The notes below the pieces were generated by a model. That model did no database searches. It saw only the letters and a list, made by a program, of their open reading frames with translations, and was not told the origin of the DNA. A DNA stretch of 64,000 bases from Sabellastarte sp. h YS-2021 (Eukaryota; Annelida; Polychaeta; Sabellida; Sabellidae): assembly GCA_964017235.1 (NCBI GenBank), contig OZ024929.1:29137464-29201463 (forward strand), written 5' to 3'. Made by a program: the position numbers and the translations under genes. Positions 21,121 to 32,964 of this stretch are shown here, one piece after another; position 1 is the first letter of the stretch; each line of letters begins with the position of its first letter.

Positions 21121-21500
21121 TCAGGGGCAACTGTTTCACAAGTTTAGAATAACTAACTGAAGGTTGGACTCCCAGATATTAAGTTTAATGTATGTCAGTT
21201 AATATGTTCAAGTTATTGATTCTAACACAGTATGTAATTTCAGATGCCTGACAGCTCCACTGTTAAACCATTAGCATTTAGATTTCCTAAATATCTTTTG
21301 CATACAAAAACATTGCATCACTATACAACGTCTTAGAAAGGCTTCACCTTAAAATGTTAAATTGTCTGAAAATTTCTTCTGTAAAACTTGCCTTCAGGTT
21401 CCTTGTTCACACCTGTTAAGATTATGTTGGTGTACAGTTATACCATAACTCAGGCACTTGTATATGTATTACATTAGATTACTTTGTTCCACACTGACAG

Positions 21501-21722
21501 CACTGTACCACATCTCAGAAAGCCTCTGCCTTACCCCATTGAGATGCCAGACCAGTGGACGCCACTGGATGTGTGCAGTGACTTTGAGCTGGTTCCACTG
21601 AATCCATCCTGTTTAGAGCACCACCTGGTGGCTTCTGAGTTCATCAGTTCACTTCCGTCTGGACGGAAGATACTGGACATCTTCAGACTGCAGAACCCGT
21701 TCTTGTGGTCCAAGTATCATAG
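21501..21722 (+). CDS. PARP12-like: PARP12-like gene, linker exon into the ART domain
   Basis: It encodes LPYPIEMPDQWTPLDVC, then FELVPLNPSCLEHHLVASEF and LDIFRLQNPFLWSKYH. This is the start of the ART fold of the PARP7/12 group, with the conserved V-x-L-x-x-x-x-x-E/H-x-x-V-x-x-x-F helix and I-x-R-I-Q-N-x-x-L-W motif. The donor is CATAG|GTATGT. The 5' end may be at 21501 (GACAG|C) or 21519 (CTCAG|A); both keep the phase, so alternative acceptor use would add or drop six residues. Confidence 0.85.
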
Positions 21723-21959
21723 GTATGTATCAGAGTTATCCATCTAGTTCAGGCATTGAATTAAAATGGTCACAGTGCTCTGCAGTCAAAGGGGTATTTG
21801 TTATACTAGGTATTGTTAATCAGAGTGTCTGAATTGTTTGTACAAATGTTAATTTGATCAATAATATGTTGGGTAGAAGCTTTGGCAAAGTGAAAATATC
21901 AGAGTACATTATAGCTCTTAATCGTGTCAGGGGTTCTTCACCACATGGCATTATTGTAA

Positions 21960-22065
21960 GATTCTAGAACACATATTCCTAGAGAGGATTAAATTCCTCC
22001 TTCCATTAAACTGTCCATGATGATATGACCTATACAGTGTATCAAAAGGAATGTTAAACCTGGAA
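21960..22065 (+). repeat. SINE S1 body fragment
   Basis: AAACTGTCCATGATGATATG, then ACCTATACAGTGTATCAAAA, matches the 3' body of the S1 SINEs (compare TATGACCTATACAGTGTTG at 13978). A C-run of ten to eleven bases follows at 22097-22107. Confidence 0.5.
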
Positions 22066-22658
22066 TGAGGTGTCATCTTTTTTACTCAAATAATCCCCCC
22101 CCCCCCCATGACTCTACTTTTCAAATTATACTCTTCTTTTCATGAAAAGATACAAATTTTAGATTAATTTACGATAATATTTCCAAAACAGCGGACAGCT
22201 AGGAAACAGATATGACATAGATTACCAAGAATAATAATTGTACTTATGTAAAGATTTTACAGGTATATGGTTGTGTTTTGATGAATAAACTTGAGATTAA
22301 GAACAAGAAATAAACATTACATTTCTCTATGTTTGCCTCCAAAGATATGCATGGGTCACTTCAACATGAATCTCTCTGTTTAAAACTGAGTTTATTGAAT
22401 GTGATGGGATTTCAGTATTTTTTACCTCTTCTCAAAATCTCTGGCTTGTTACAAGGTGTATCAAATACTGGATTATTTTGAAAGAAAATAAAGTCAATTA
22501 TTTCCATATTGATAAATGATTCGTATTATGCTTCGTGTTTGCAGATATTCTACCAGACATAACACTAGAAAGAACTGTTTATAAACTGCCTCATTAGGGT
22601 TTCACTGGGATCATTAATTACAATTAATATACAAAGTCAGACCACATTTTCTTTTTAG

Positions 22659-23112
22659 CAAGAAGATGTTTATGACCTCCAAGTCTAAACCGACCACAGA
22701 GATGCAGTTGTTTCATGGGACATCTGATGAATCTGCTGTCCAATCCATCTTCAGACAAAACTTTGACTGGCGCATGGCAGGTAAAAATGCCACGATGTTT
22801 GGCATTGGCTCATATTTTGCCACTCATGCCAAGTACAGTGACAAATACACTGGTCCTCCTACCCGGGTCAGTCAGAAGCGATGGATGTTTATGGCGAGAG
22901 TGATGGTGGGTCAGTATACTCCGGGAAAACGTGACTTAACAAGACCCCCTCCTCTTAATCCCGCCAAACCACATGGAGAGCTGTATGACTCGTGTGTAGA
23001 CCGTATGGACAGACCTAACATCTTTGTGATATTTGATATTGATCAGTGCTACCCTGAATATGTACTATGCTATAACATAGAACCACAGAGCTGGCAGAAT
23101 GTTAACCTTTGA
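22659..23112 (+). CDS. PARP12-like: PARP12-like gene, last coding exon: ART catalytic domain
   Basis: The acceptor is CTTTTTAG|C. The exon encodes LFHGTSDESA (His of the H-Y-x triad, NAD binding), NFDWRMAGKNATMFGIGSYF (Tyr of the triad in G-S-Y-F), YDSCVDRMDRPNIFVIFD and YPEYVLCY, ending at TGA 23110-23112. The third triad position aligns to Val in YPEYV rather than the Glu of poly-ADP-ribosylating PARPs, so mono-ADP-ribosylation is expected by family rule. No key residue is missing. Related vertebrate proteins act at stress granules and in antiviral defence; that role is not shown here. Confidence 0.95.
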
Positions 23113-25029
23113 CCTTGTGTGTCATTTACCCTTGACCTTGTTTGCCACTGGAAGAAATGTCTTAAAAGTAAAAAGTAAACAAAAATAATCCTTTGAGTAT
23201 CAGTGACCTTTGCCCATGTGAGTCAGTGAATATGCAAAACTTTAACCTTTGACCTTGTGTGACAGTGAACTAAATGACATATTAACTTTTTTACCTGTGT
23301 GTCAGTCAACTCTGTACTAGTTTGTCAGCTGTTAAAATGTTAATCTCAGACCTTAACATGTATGTAATCTTGACGGTGACCTTCTCCAGTTTTACATATG
23401 TCAGAGAAATGTTGCTGACTTGGTATGGAGATGCATGGTCAAAGACTAATATTTGACCTCAGTGCACTGACCCTAAATCTTTAAATTATTATACAATACA
23501 TACTTATTGAACTGCAAAACACTACCATCCCAGTGTTCTTTTCCTAGATTATAGGAAGCCATGTGATTAACAAGTTTGGCATCTAATCACAGGCTGTCAC
23601 TTCAGTGTGTGTTTGACTCCCACAAGTGACAATGCTGTGGGCCTGTCCCAATATGACCTTGTTTGTTCAACAGGAACTAAAACCCTTACATTGACTGTGG
23701 CCCAGTATTCTTGTCATGGTCAAATGTTATAAAGTATGTCCCACTTTTCTATGTATCCAGATATTTGACTTTATAGGAGTTTATGTATGGGCTTAAGTTT
23801 GTGCAAATGACAGACTTTGGCTGCTACATATGTTTATGAAGACAATTTATGTATGTTATTTAACCTGAAAAAAGTATTTAGTCAGTTTATTTTCTGTGTT
23901 ATAATAAATTTAGTTGTATTAAGGTATTTCTCAGGCATAAATAGTGTGAATTCTGTTGTTTATGAAGTAATAATTCCCAGAATTCTATATCATTGCAAAA
24001 ATAAGAGAAAATGTGTAAATATAGGTGAAGTGGAACCTGTATCATCCACAAAATGTTGGGAGAGTGATTTCTTGTTAATGTAATAGAAAGTTCTTAAAGA
24101 AGAAGAGGTATACACCGTATTTATATAAAACTATTAGAATTATTTATATATTTGGGAATGCAGAGCTGTCCTTATAAATCAAATACCATGTTTTGACAAC
24201 AGATATGTAAATACAAGCAGTTCTACTGTAAATGAGGAGTGTAATTAGTTTCTTATTACTAATGTGTGGACTGTATTAGCAGGCTGTGAGTTCCCTGTGT
24301 ATTATTGTTATGTCAGTACTTTGCATGAACAAAAGCTTGTAATACTAAAGTGTTTTGACAAAGCAAATCTGTGGTATACTATGGTTACCTTCATTGTGTA
24401 ATGAATAACTACATATCTCATACACTGCTGGGATTGTATTGACAAAAAGAGATTAAGCTGAGTAAAACTCAGATTGAAGGTGTTCAGATAATGGTTTGGC
24501 TAATCTTAGCTTAAATTGTGTAAGTTAAGTTGATTTTTGGATAAAGTATAGAAGATTTAACTACATTTTGTCCAGAATTGAAACCATTTTAATGGTTGAA
24601 TTAATGTTAATCTAAAAATTGAGAGAAAAATCAACTCATCATGCAAGTACCAACCATGGTCTTAATTCAAGTCTTGGATTAACTCAGGCTAAGTTTCCAT
24701 CTTTCACCAATCTGTTTTGTGAATACAACCCCAGTTACCAATGACAGCCAAAGTGCTGTTGTGTAGCTCAGCATGTTAGTCTGAGAAGAGTGCATGACAC
24801 ATTGACTGTAAAGAGACTTCTTTGTGGTAATATAGTCTTGTCTGTCATAATGCAGGGTTTGAAGCCCTTTCAGAGACTCAGTGTGTACATGGTTTTTGTG
24901 CTATAAAACTCTTCTAATTGTTACATAAAATGTTCAGAAAATAAATAAATTCTTGTAAGTTAAAGGTTATAGTCAGCTTTAGTTAGTGGACTGTGATCAC
25001 AGGTAAAATAGTGGGAAATTAAAACATCT
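23113..25029 (+). other. PARP12-like: Probable 3' UTR and downstream flank of the PARP gene
   Basis: Non-coding sequence follows the stop. Candidate AATAAA signals appear at about 23902 and in AAAATAAATAAATTC (24938-24952). The true polyadenylation site is unknown. A tRNA-like SINE piece lies at 24745-24905 (GTGTAGCTCAGCATGTTAG, then GGTTTGAAGCCC). Confidence 0.45.
24745..24905 (+). repeat. tRNA-like SINE, third type (weak)
   Basis: GTGTAGCTCAGCATGTTAGT resembles a box A, and GCAGGGTTTGAAGCCC about 90 bases later resembles a box B. The spacing is longer than in a tRNA. No duplication is visible. Confidence 0.4.
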
Positions 25030-25586
25030 GGGGCCGATTTCACTAAAGGACTTAAACTAAGTCCCTTTTTTGGCTAAGTCAGGGACTTAAATCTAAGACT
25101 TTGGTCTTAACTAGGTCTGGGACTTAAAATGGATTTCACAAAGGTGACTTAGCTAAGTCCAAGCTTATCATATAACCACAGTGGTTTTCTGTGTCATGTG
25201 ACCTTTTATATCCTTCATTTAATACATTTTATCTAAGGATAAGTGCTGTTTTGAAATGAAAAACCTTGTTGCCACACATAAACTTCCCAAAGATTACTTC
25301 AGTAAGGTGTTCTGTGAAATTCTACTGTTTTTTACAGCCCTTTCAAATTGTCAAGTGGAGAAAAGTTTATGGCAGCCATATTTAAGTCCTCTTTACAGAA
25401 TTTAAGCCCACTACCTCCCAGACTTAAGTCTAAGTCCACTGACTTAGCAAATCCATGGACTTAGCCCCTTTGTGAAATCCACTAAGTCTAAGCCCGCTGA
25501 CTTAGCACATTTTTGACAGAATTTAAGACCAAAGTCTTAAACTTAAGCCCAAAACCAGGCTTAAGTCCGTTCGTGAAATCGGCCCC
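25030..25586. mobile_element. Fold-back element, third copy
   Basis: It starts GGGGCCGATTTCACTAAAGG and ends GTTCGTGAAATCGGCCCC. The arms carry many ACTTAAA/TTAAGTC-type inverted motifs, and the middle block ACCACAGTGGTTTTCTGTGT is shared with the copy at 3070-3657. It lies just downstream of the PARP gene. There is no coding capacity. Confidence 0.85.
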
Positions 25587-26676
25587 TGGCTTGTGAAGAG
25601 TGTACCTTGTTGTATTGAAGATACAGACACGGACAGGTAATATACATGTCATGTATAAGTTGGGATTTTTTGTATTAGTTATAATGTTGAAAACCTACAT
25701 AAATTGTAACTTATACAAATTTATTGCTGTAAGTGTTCAGAATTTCAGTCCAGAGTGTATCAAGTACCACTATTTTAAGCAATAATAATATGTTTGTATC
25801 TATTTTCAAGTGTTTCTAAAAAAAAAAATTTCTACTTTTTAAGAGATGTTCAGGAATAAAGAAAGATTTTGGCCCAACTAGTACAATAATGTTATTCAGG
25901 TTAAGGCTTCTAGTAGCCCAGAAACTGCAAACTTATAACTTGCACAAAATCCCAACCTGTAGCAACATCTATGTACTACTTTAGTTGCAAATCTATGTTT
26001 ATTGGTGATTATAATCAATATTATCTAAAGGTGTGATGCAGTTTGTGCATTTAATCTGTTTTAACCATTTACTCGCATTTGTTCCAAATGATGCCCCATG
26101 TATCATGAACTGTCCTGCATAAAATGTTTGAATGTGGACACATAAAGTCAAGATATATATGTAGTACTTTTGTGTATGTTTTCATTTTCATTCATTAAAT
26201 ATTTGTTACTTTCATATGCATCAATTTCATTATAAACTCATTGTACATCATCTTTTTTTTTGCATTTCATATGTTACAAGGTGCCTTTAAATTTGCTTTA
26301 AGTTTTTGAGGTTATCAAAGCAGTTTGATAATGTACATACAATAAATGTAAGCTTGTTGTTCCATCAGTCATTAAAATTAGTATATGTTTTTGTTATACA
26401 TTGCAAATCTAATTGAATAAATTTGTTAAAGTGAAAGTTGGGTTTTACTTCCATTTTAATTGTTAGGACCATATATGAACATCAGTATTTAACACAGGCT
26501 TGGTTTGAACCCATCACCACAGAGGTGAGAGCTAAGCAATCATTTGCAAAGTTTGATACATACTCAGTCACCTGCAGTAAATATACCAGAAGCATGTGAC
26601 ATCCTTTGTCAGGATTGAAGGACTTAAATCCTTTAAGGATTTGGATTTGAAGGATTTAAATTAATGATCTCAATGG
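25587..26676. other. No gene seen
   Basis: AT-rich intergenic sequence. At 26480-26530 a box-B-like GGTTTGAACCC suggests another SINE scrap. At 26600-26660 there is a degenerate run of AAGGATTT-type words that also occurs at 34705-34815 and 35465-35575. Confidence 0.4.
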
Positions 26677-27895
26677 GTATCCGAATATCCGGGTACCTGA
26701 TCACTGAATATCTACCCGAATCCAAAATCACGTACCCGAGTAACCTCATCAAAGCATAAGTGCTTCCAATATCGCCCATCTTGGCCGACTGAGTCCCGAC
26801 ATGTCCCGACTTAATAAAGTCCCTTTAAAAGGAAACTATTCAGTCAAAAAGTACAACAATATTGTTTTTTTCACCTTTATACACCATTTATCATAGTAGA
26901 TTTATCTTTTATTTTGGTTGTTTATGCATTGTCAAATGCAGGAACACTTTGAAAATCGTCAGTATGTTAAAACAATGATCTAATTCTGACAACATAAATT
27001 GCTGTATATTCGCCACATAGTGTCATGTATTCCTTAAATAAATAAAGGTACAATGTTTTCACACAGTATTTTATGACGTTGAATCAATAAATGTGACTTA
27101 TAGATCTGAAAAAAAAGTAAAGTTACAATTCCGAAACTACATTCGAGCTATATTGAATACGTGTTTTGAATGCACCAACAAGTGAAGCAAAAAACATTAT
27201 CCCAATATACACGATTAATGTGTCATTTGTTAAACAAAAAGGATGGCAGATATGAAAAAAAAGCAAAATAGTTAGATCCTATGTTTTGTTTGAGTTTTAT
27301 TCCTTTCGCTACTGAAGGATCATTATTCTGTGGGACTGTAGTCATATGACGTCATATCACATCAGAAACGCCTGTAAAGTTTAATATTAACTCACTACCT
27401 TACACACTTCATTTGCGGTATTTTGCAGCATATTTCTTTAGCAATTGATGAAAGTCCAATGGGGAAACTCTAGGGAATTCCCCAAATAAATATAACCACG
27501 AGTAAACAATATGCAGCTATATGTGATAAATACGGAATATCTACAAAAAATAGTTAAAATAGGTGAAAATCTTGAAATTTATGAAAATATAGCATAACTT
27601 ACATATATTTTACTTAAGCAATCGTTTTAATACTGATAAACCAAAGAAAACGTATTACAGTACACTGAAGGGAAAGAAGAAATCAATATTATTGCCGTTG
27701 ACCCTGGGTCGACAGACATGGTACCTTATAATATACATTAGTGTCGATTGCTAGTCGATATAGATAGTAGCGAAAGGGTTAAGCTTATAAATGTGGAGAT
27801 TTTTGTACTAACACCTATTATCGCCCATCAGAGCGAGTACTCGGGTACCCGCCCGTTAAAATCACTACCCACCCGGTCCGACAAAGCTTGCTATA
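26677..27895. repeat. Possible TIR element of the GGGTACCCG type (weak)
   Basis: Near the left side there are ATATCCGGGTACCTG, ATCTACCCGAATCC and GTACCCGAGTAAC. Near the right side there are GTACTCGGGTACCCG and CTACCCACCCGG. Such opposed GGGTA/TACCC words suggest inverted ends of a hAT-like non-autonomous element. Exact ends, duplications and a transposase are not found. The interior is AT-rich without open frames. Confidence 0.3.
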
Positions 27896-27900
27896 TTGAG

Positions 27901-28496
27901 CAGTCCCTCCCCCCAAGACAGTAAGGACACAGTTGCGGGTAATATTTATTAAAATACATACTTAATATTGTATAGTAATCCAATGTGTAAATATATAAAA
28001 CTAACTAAAGTTATTTACAGTTTCTATTAAAATTATACAAATGCAGACTCTAGTCCAAAATTACAGTTCACTAGCGTTCATAGTCTGACTAGAGTAATAG
28101 TAGATGTAATAGAATTACAAGTAATACATGAAGGCTCCAGTCTCAAAAGTTAGAGTCCATTACAGTTCATAGTAAATACTGGAGCCAGAGAAAATACAAT
28201 GAATACAATTAAAAAATACATAAAAAATACATAAAATACCATGTAAAATCAACAGCCCTGTGGGACACCTAAAGTGAGGCAGTAGTTGTGCAGGAACCCC
28301 CCCCCCCCCCCCCCCCCCCCCCTTTATCAGTGAGGTTATGCTTGCCCGACATGTGGGTTCAAACCTGACCCCCACATGACCAAAGACCAAAAGACCAAAG
28401 AATTGGACGAGGAAAACTGCCACAGAGAAGGAGGCCCACAAGTTCACAATGAAAACATCACAGCTTTTCTAGCTATGACAATATTTGAAACCCACC
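27901..28496 (-). repeat. Ngaro split repeat B2
   Basis: It is a direct repeat of 28840-29423 from CAGTCCCTCCCCCCAAGACA to ATATTTGAAACCCACC. The main difference is the poly-C run: about 24 C here (28299-28322) and about 12 in B1 (29238-29249). Confidence 0.93.
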
Positions 28497-28557
28497 TTTA
28501 ATACCACAAACATCCCAAAAGTTTACAAAACCAAATACTGGGGCTAGGGTGGGAGGG

Positions 28558-28839
28558 AAAGTAAAATATTTTTTCCATGTCTCGTTTGGTTGACAAATTC
28601 AAAGTGAGGAACCTAGAAATCCAAACTACAGACTTCTAGGAAAGGAGCCAATTACATCATTTTGTTTGTCTGTTACCCCTAGCAACTGAGTAAAGTACAC
28701 CACAGTACAATCAAGGTTCTTGTGATGTCATTTTGTACACCTTTAGACTGGTGCCCAAACTTGCCTGTTAAGGTAGGACAAAAACTAACCCTGTCTTGGA
28801 GGAGGACTGACTCCTGATGCGCCTGTATGCCCCAAGTGA
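28558..28839 (-). repeat. Ngaro split repeat A2
   Basis: It is a direct repeat of A1 (34417-34697), from AAAGTAAAATATTTTTTCCA to GCCCCAAGTG, with a few indels (a TC dinucleotide, a GAGGA unit). It abuts B1 directly. The A2/B1 border matches what joining the two element ends would give. Confidence 0.93.
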
Positions 28840-29423
28840 CAGTCCCTCCCCCCAAGACAGTAAGGACACAGTTGCGGGTAATATTTATTAAAATACATAC
28901 TTAATATTGTATAGTAATGCAATGTGTAAATATATAAAACTAACTAAAGTTATTTACAGTTTCTATTAAAATTATACAAATGCAGACTCTAGTCCAAAAT
29001 TACAGTTCATTAGCGTTCATAGTCTGACTAGAGTAATAGTAGATGTAATAGAATTACAAGTAATACATGAAGGCTCCAGTCTCAAAAGTTAGAGTCCATT
29101 ACAGTTCATAGTAAATACTGGAGCCAGAGAAAATACAATGAATACAATTAAAAAATACATAAAAAATACATAAAATACCATGTAAAATCAACAGCCCTGT
29201 GGGACACCTAAAGTGAGGCAGTAGTTGTGCAGGAATCCCCCCCCCCCCCTTTATCAGTGAGGTTATGCTTGCCCGACATGTGGGTTCAAACCTGACCCCC
29301 ACATGACCAAAGACCAAAAGACCCAAGAATTGGACGAGGAAAACTGCCACAGAGAAGGAGGCCCACAAGTTCACAATGAAAACATCACAGCTTTTCTAGC
29401 TATGACAATATTTGAAACCCACC
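28840..29423 (-). repeat. Ngaro split repeat B1
   Basis: First copy of the B repeat, located immediately 3' of the recombinase gene in element orientation. It contains the poly-C run (29238-29249) and sequence matching B2 at nearly every position. Confidence 0.93.
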
Positions 29424-29499
29424 AAAGCCCAACCGTAGTGAGACATTTATACCTATATTCAACATTTATAACCGTAGCCAGTGAATTGGCTAGCTCCTC

Positions 29500-30414
29500 A
29501 CCAGAGGAGTGGTCTGCCTGTATGTATTTCCAAACACTCAGAGGTCCAAGTTCCCTGCCTTTTTATATCCTGAATAGGGACATGAGCATTAAATGCGAAT
29601 GTAGCTCCTGATCTACGAAAACTGTGAAATGGTTAGGGTGCAGACCCAGAGCGACATTAATTTTTGAAAGTACCTTTCGAACCCTAGAATCAATGAGGGT
29701 AACCCAACCATTTATAGTGTATATTTGAAACAGTGAAGAGGAAGATGACATATCATAGAGGTCAAACAACACTTTCAGAGCTGACCTAGGGCAAAGGTCA
29801 GGATCTGTGAGTTTTGGAAGAGTAAGTATTTCAACCCTATCTCTAGTCTGTATGGTTTTTGACCATTTTAAGAGCAGTTTTACATGTTTTCTGGTAAAAA
29901 ATACATCTGAACCCGTAAGGTGCCTGGAGGGGTCAAAGGTCAAAGCTGAATGAGGTGAGAGGTTTGAGAGCCTGAGGAAACCAAAGAAGCCAGTTAAGAA
30001 GATAGGTTTGAAGACAGGTCCACAACGCAAAGTACGACATTCAGAGATAATTGCTTTCAGCATCTTAAGATCAATTATGTTATGTGGTTTGACACATAAT
30101 GGCCTGGTAATTTTTACAGATTTCAAAAAGTATTTTATTTTTACATTTGCACACACATGATATGACAAATTATACAATATACATTTGGCTTTAATGGCAG
30201 CTACATAATTAGCCAGGACTGCAGGCGATACTTTATTACACACTAGGCACTCCAGGAAGGCCAAGATCACCTTCACTGATAGGTGATGCAGAGCAACCTT
30301 CATGTAGATGCAGAAGGCTACGAACAGTCTAAACATTGAACTGTAGGCCTTGCTGGTCTTAGGTCTGAAGGCCAGATGGAGGCGTGACATAGCTTTACCA
30401 GCCAGCGGATCCAC
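29500..30414 (-). pseudogene. Ngaro tyrosine recombinase (frameshifted near the C-terminus)
   Basis: The frame opens at 30414 (MDPLAGKAMSRLHLAF...). Residues 1-110 form the SAM-like DNA-binding half. The catalytic half shows FFGFLRLSNLSPHS (first Arg), then WSKTIQTRDRVE and LCPRSALK. After GLHPNHFT the frame is lost. In a second frame HSFRRSGATFAFN (H-x-x-R box) and IKRQGTW continue. A further shift gives VWKYIQ, holding the likely catalytic Tyr. Two small indels therefore break the last third. The enzyme would integrate a circular cDNA. Confidence 0.88.
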
Positions 30415-30599
30415 CAGCTGAGTACCTACAACAAAGTATAGTATCTATCAGCACAATGACTGTAATAACATGGGCCCCTGCAAGGGAGATATGCATTAAC
30501 TCATTAATTCGTGACATGAACCCTACACAAGGTGACCACAAATACGCATCTAAACCTATATACATTGTAGCCTTAATACAGCCAGGGAACGTCAGGAAA

Positions 30600-32863
30600 G
30601 TTAGAGGTCAGGATGAAATGCCAGCATTTGCTCGTTTGCTTGTAACCAGCATGGATTTGGGATGTGTTGGAGTAGACGACCCCAGTCCGCCCGGCTACCC
30701 GACCACCTAGACAAAAGGTCAGCCACTTCATTGTCGCGCCCCCCTGATGTGTACATAGTCGACATCTATATCATGCTTGGCTGAGCAATACCAGATATTC
30801 CGAGTGCAAGCGGAAAGGAATGGATCTCTGGAGCGACCACTACTGAGCACAGAGACAACTGCCTTGTTGTCACATCTAACTAACACTTTGCGACCCGCCC
30901 AATAACTACAAAACAGTCTGAGGGCTAATAATATGTTTACCATCTCTAGATGGACAATTGTACATTCTTTATAGCCATGTTGCAATGGAAGGAAATACAC
31001 CAGATTTCCAAATCTACCCCCCAGCCCTGTGAGGCATGCATCGAGGTCAAGAACATGATCTATAGTTCTATGATCATAAAAGTTGATGCCATTGTAGGTT
31101 GGCAGAAATTTGGCAAACCAGCGAACATCACGTCGAAAATCTGACGTAAGGGTTATTTTTTGAGCATTTTGGCTGGATCTCAACATGTCCAGCATCCTGT
31201 TGAGAAAAACTCTAGCCGGCTTAACGCACTTATGGACATATAACAGAAGTCCCAAAATGGACTGCAACTGCCTCTTGGTACATGAATGCTTTTCAAGCCA
31301 TTCCTTGACTGTGTCATTGATCTGACGCAATTTTTCTGGGGGTATAGCAATTGTACCAGCCACAGTGTCTATAAGGACACCCAAGCAGACTACTCTAGTG
31401 GCTGGAGGGACCAACTTGCTTTTACTGACAGACAGACCTAGTTTTTCCATTAAAGACAATAGATGGTCAAAAGAACGTTGCGCGACGCTCGTGACGCCCA
31501 CCCCAATGTAATCATCTATGTAATCAATGATAGAGAAGCCAGCTTGACGCATCAGATGACGCACAGCGTCGCTTATACGCTGAAAAATTTGGCTTCCGTG
31601 CCGTGTCCCGAACGGCAGGCAGGTGTCCACGTATGTCCCACCCCATTCAAGGCCTAAGAGGTCATAGTCCCCAGGGTCCACCTTCACATGTCTGAATGCT
31701 CGGCTAACATCCACCTTGTACAAGAGGGCCCCCCTGCCCAGGCGTTTTACCTCATTTGTGATGTCATCAACCGAGGGGAAAGTAAGGTCAAATTGACTTT
31801 CCAAGTATGTATTCTTATTAATACCAGAATTGACTGATGGCCCCTGTGGCCAACTGAGGTCTATGATCACACGACGCCTATCAGAGTTTGGTTTGTGCCT
31901 GGTCATAAAAGGCAAACAATGCCCCCCTTCAATAGGATTTTGCTGAAAAGGACCCAGTATTGCATTAAACTCGGTTTCTTACTTGATATAGGCGTCAACA
32001 TCTGACGGGTGTTCAATAGCAGAAGAGTGATTTGTACCCTCACACCGTAGTGGACAATTTCTATTGAAATCCAAGGGGAATCCGAATTCTAATAATTGCA
32101 AGAGTTGTTGGTCCCAATAATTTGTCAGTCTGGACTTCCACTCAGATACGTTCAATTGTGACTTTACTGGAAGCCTGGCTTCCATGTAGTTAGGTTTGTT
32201 CGTGGCTCTAATGAGAGCATGGATGTTAAAAGGTGACAAGCCATCTGAACAGTTAACCACACTAGTGTCAGGCATAATTTGTTCATCCAGGGGAATAAAG
32301 CCAAACTGAAAGTCTGATTGATTTTGCCATTGTTTGAATAATGCACAATTATTTCGCTCTTGACACTTCACCCCTTGAATGCCAGCATTGTAAATGGCAC
32401 TAGTAAATTTATCTTCAATACCTGCCAGGTTTATATCATATACAGGACATGTTTGCAAGTTTAATTGGTGACTCGTATCGACAGACGACGCAGAAGCAGT
32501 GTTCACACAGACTCGACGCCTTGGACTACTTTCCTGACGCCCCCCTATCGATTTGTCAAGCACACCCTGTCTCTGGGGCAACAAATTGTTTGTATCTTCA
32601 GGTATGGAAACAACAGTACTATCAACAGTAACTACAGTACCTTGATCACTTTTAGTTGTGGCAGAGGAGGATTTGTTCTTTGATGCAAAAATTCTGGATT
32701 TGACCAACGTTTTTCCAGTCAGAGGTTTGAACCTCTTGCCTTTACAGGCTAGACTCGCCTCTACCACTGCTTTGCTGACTTTAGAGTTATATATGACTCT
32801 ACTTTTGTAAAATTTGTCACCATTTGAACCACCCATCATGCCATAACTTTGATTTTTGACCAT
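30600..32863 (-). pseudogene. Ngaro reverse transcriptase-RNase H (in-frame TAA and one frameshift)
   Basis: Opens at 32863. The N-terminal part (to FPLDFNRNCPLRC) is a linker. An in-frame TAA at 31979-31981 precedes the RT core in the same frame: RVIIDLSWPQG, YKVDVSRAFRHV (first catalytic Asp), LPFGTRHGSQIFQ and IDYIDDYIG (Y-x-D-D box). RNase H follows with LDLDACLTGLGGRF, VHLEMVNILLAL and VRCDNKAVV. At 30739-30744 a run of six G in - strand sense throws the frame. One base fewer would continue into DNEVADLLSRW, the usual RNase H ending of YR elements. The lesions are two small changes. Confidence 0.9.
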
Positions 32864-32964
32864 TTCATGACTATCAGTACAAGCAAATCTACCACACTTT
32901 GTGATGTTTCTACTGGGAGACTTTGTTGTAGTATTATCCTGATTTTTGGTACAGCTGCCCAGCC

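Noticed and set aside
28160-29374. Two near-identical - strand open frames of 91-95 codons
   Set aside because: They lie in the B1/B2 split repeats of the Ngaro element and encode poly-Gly from the C-run; their duplication reflects the repeats, not a gene pair.
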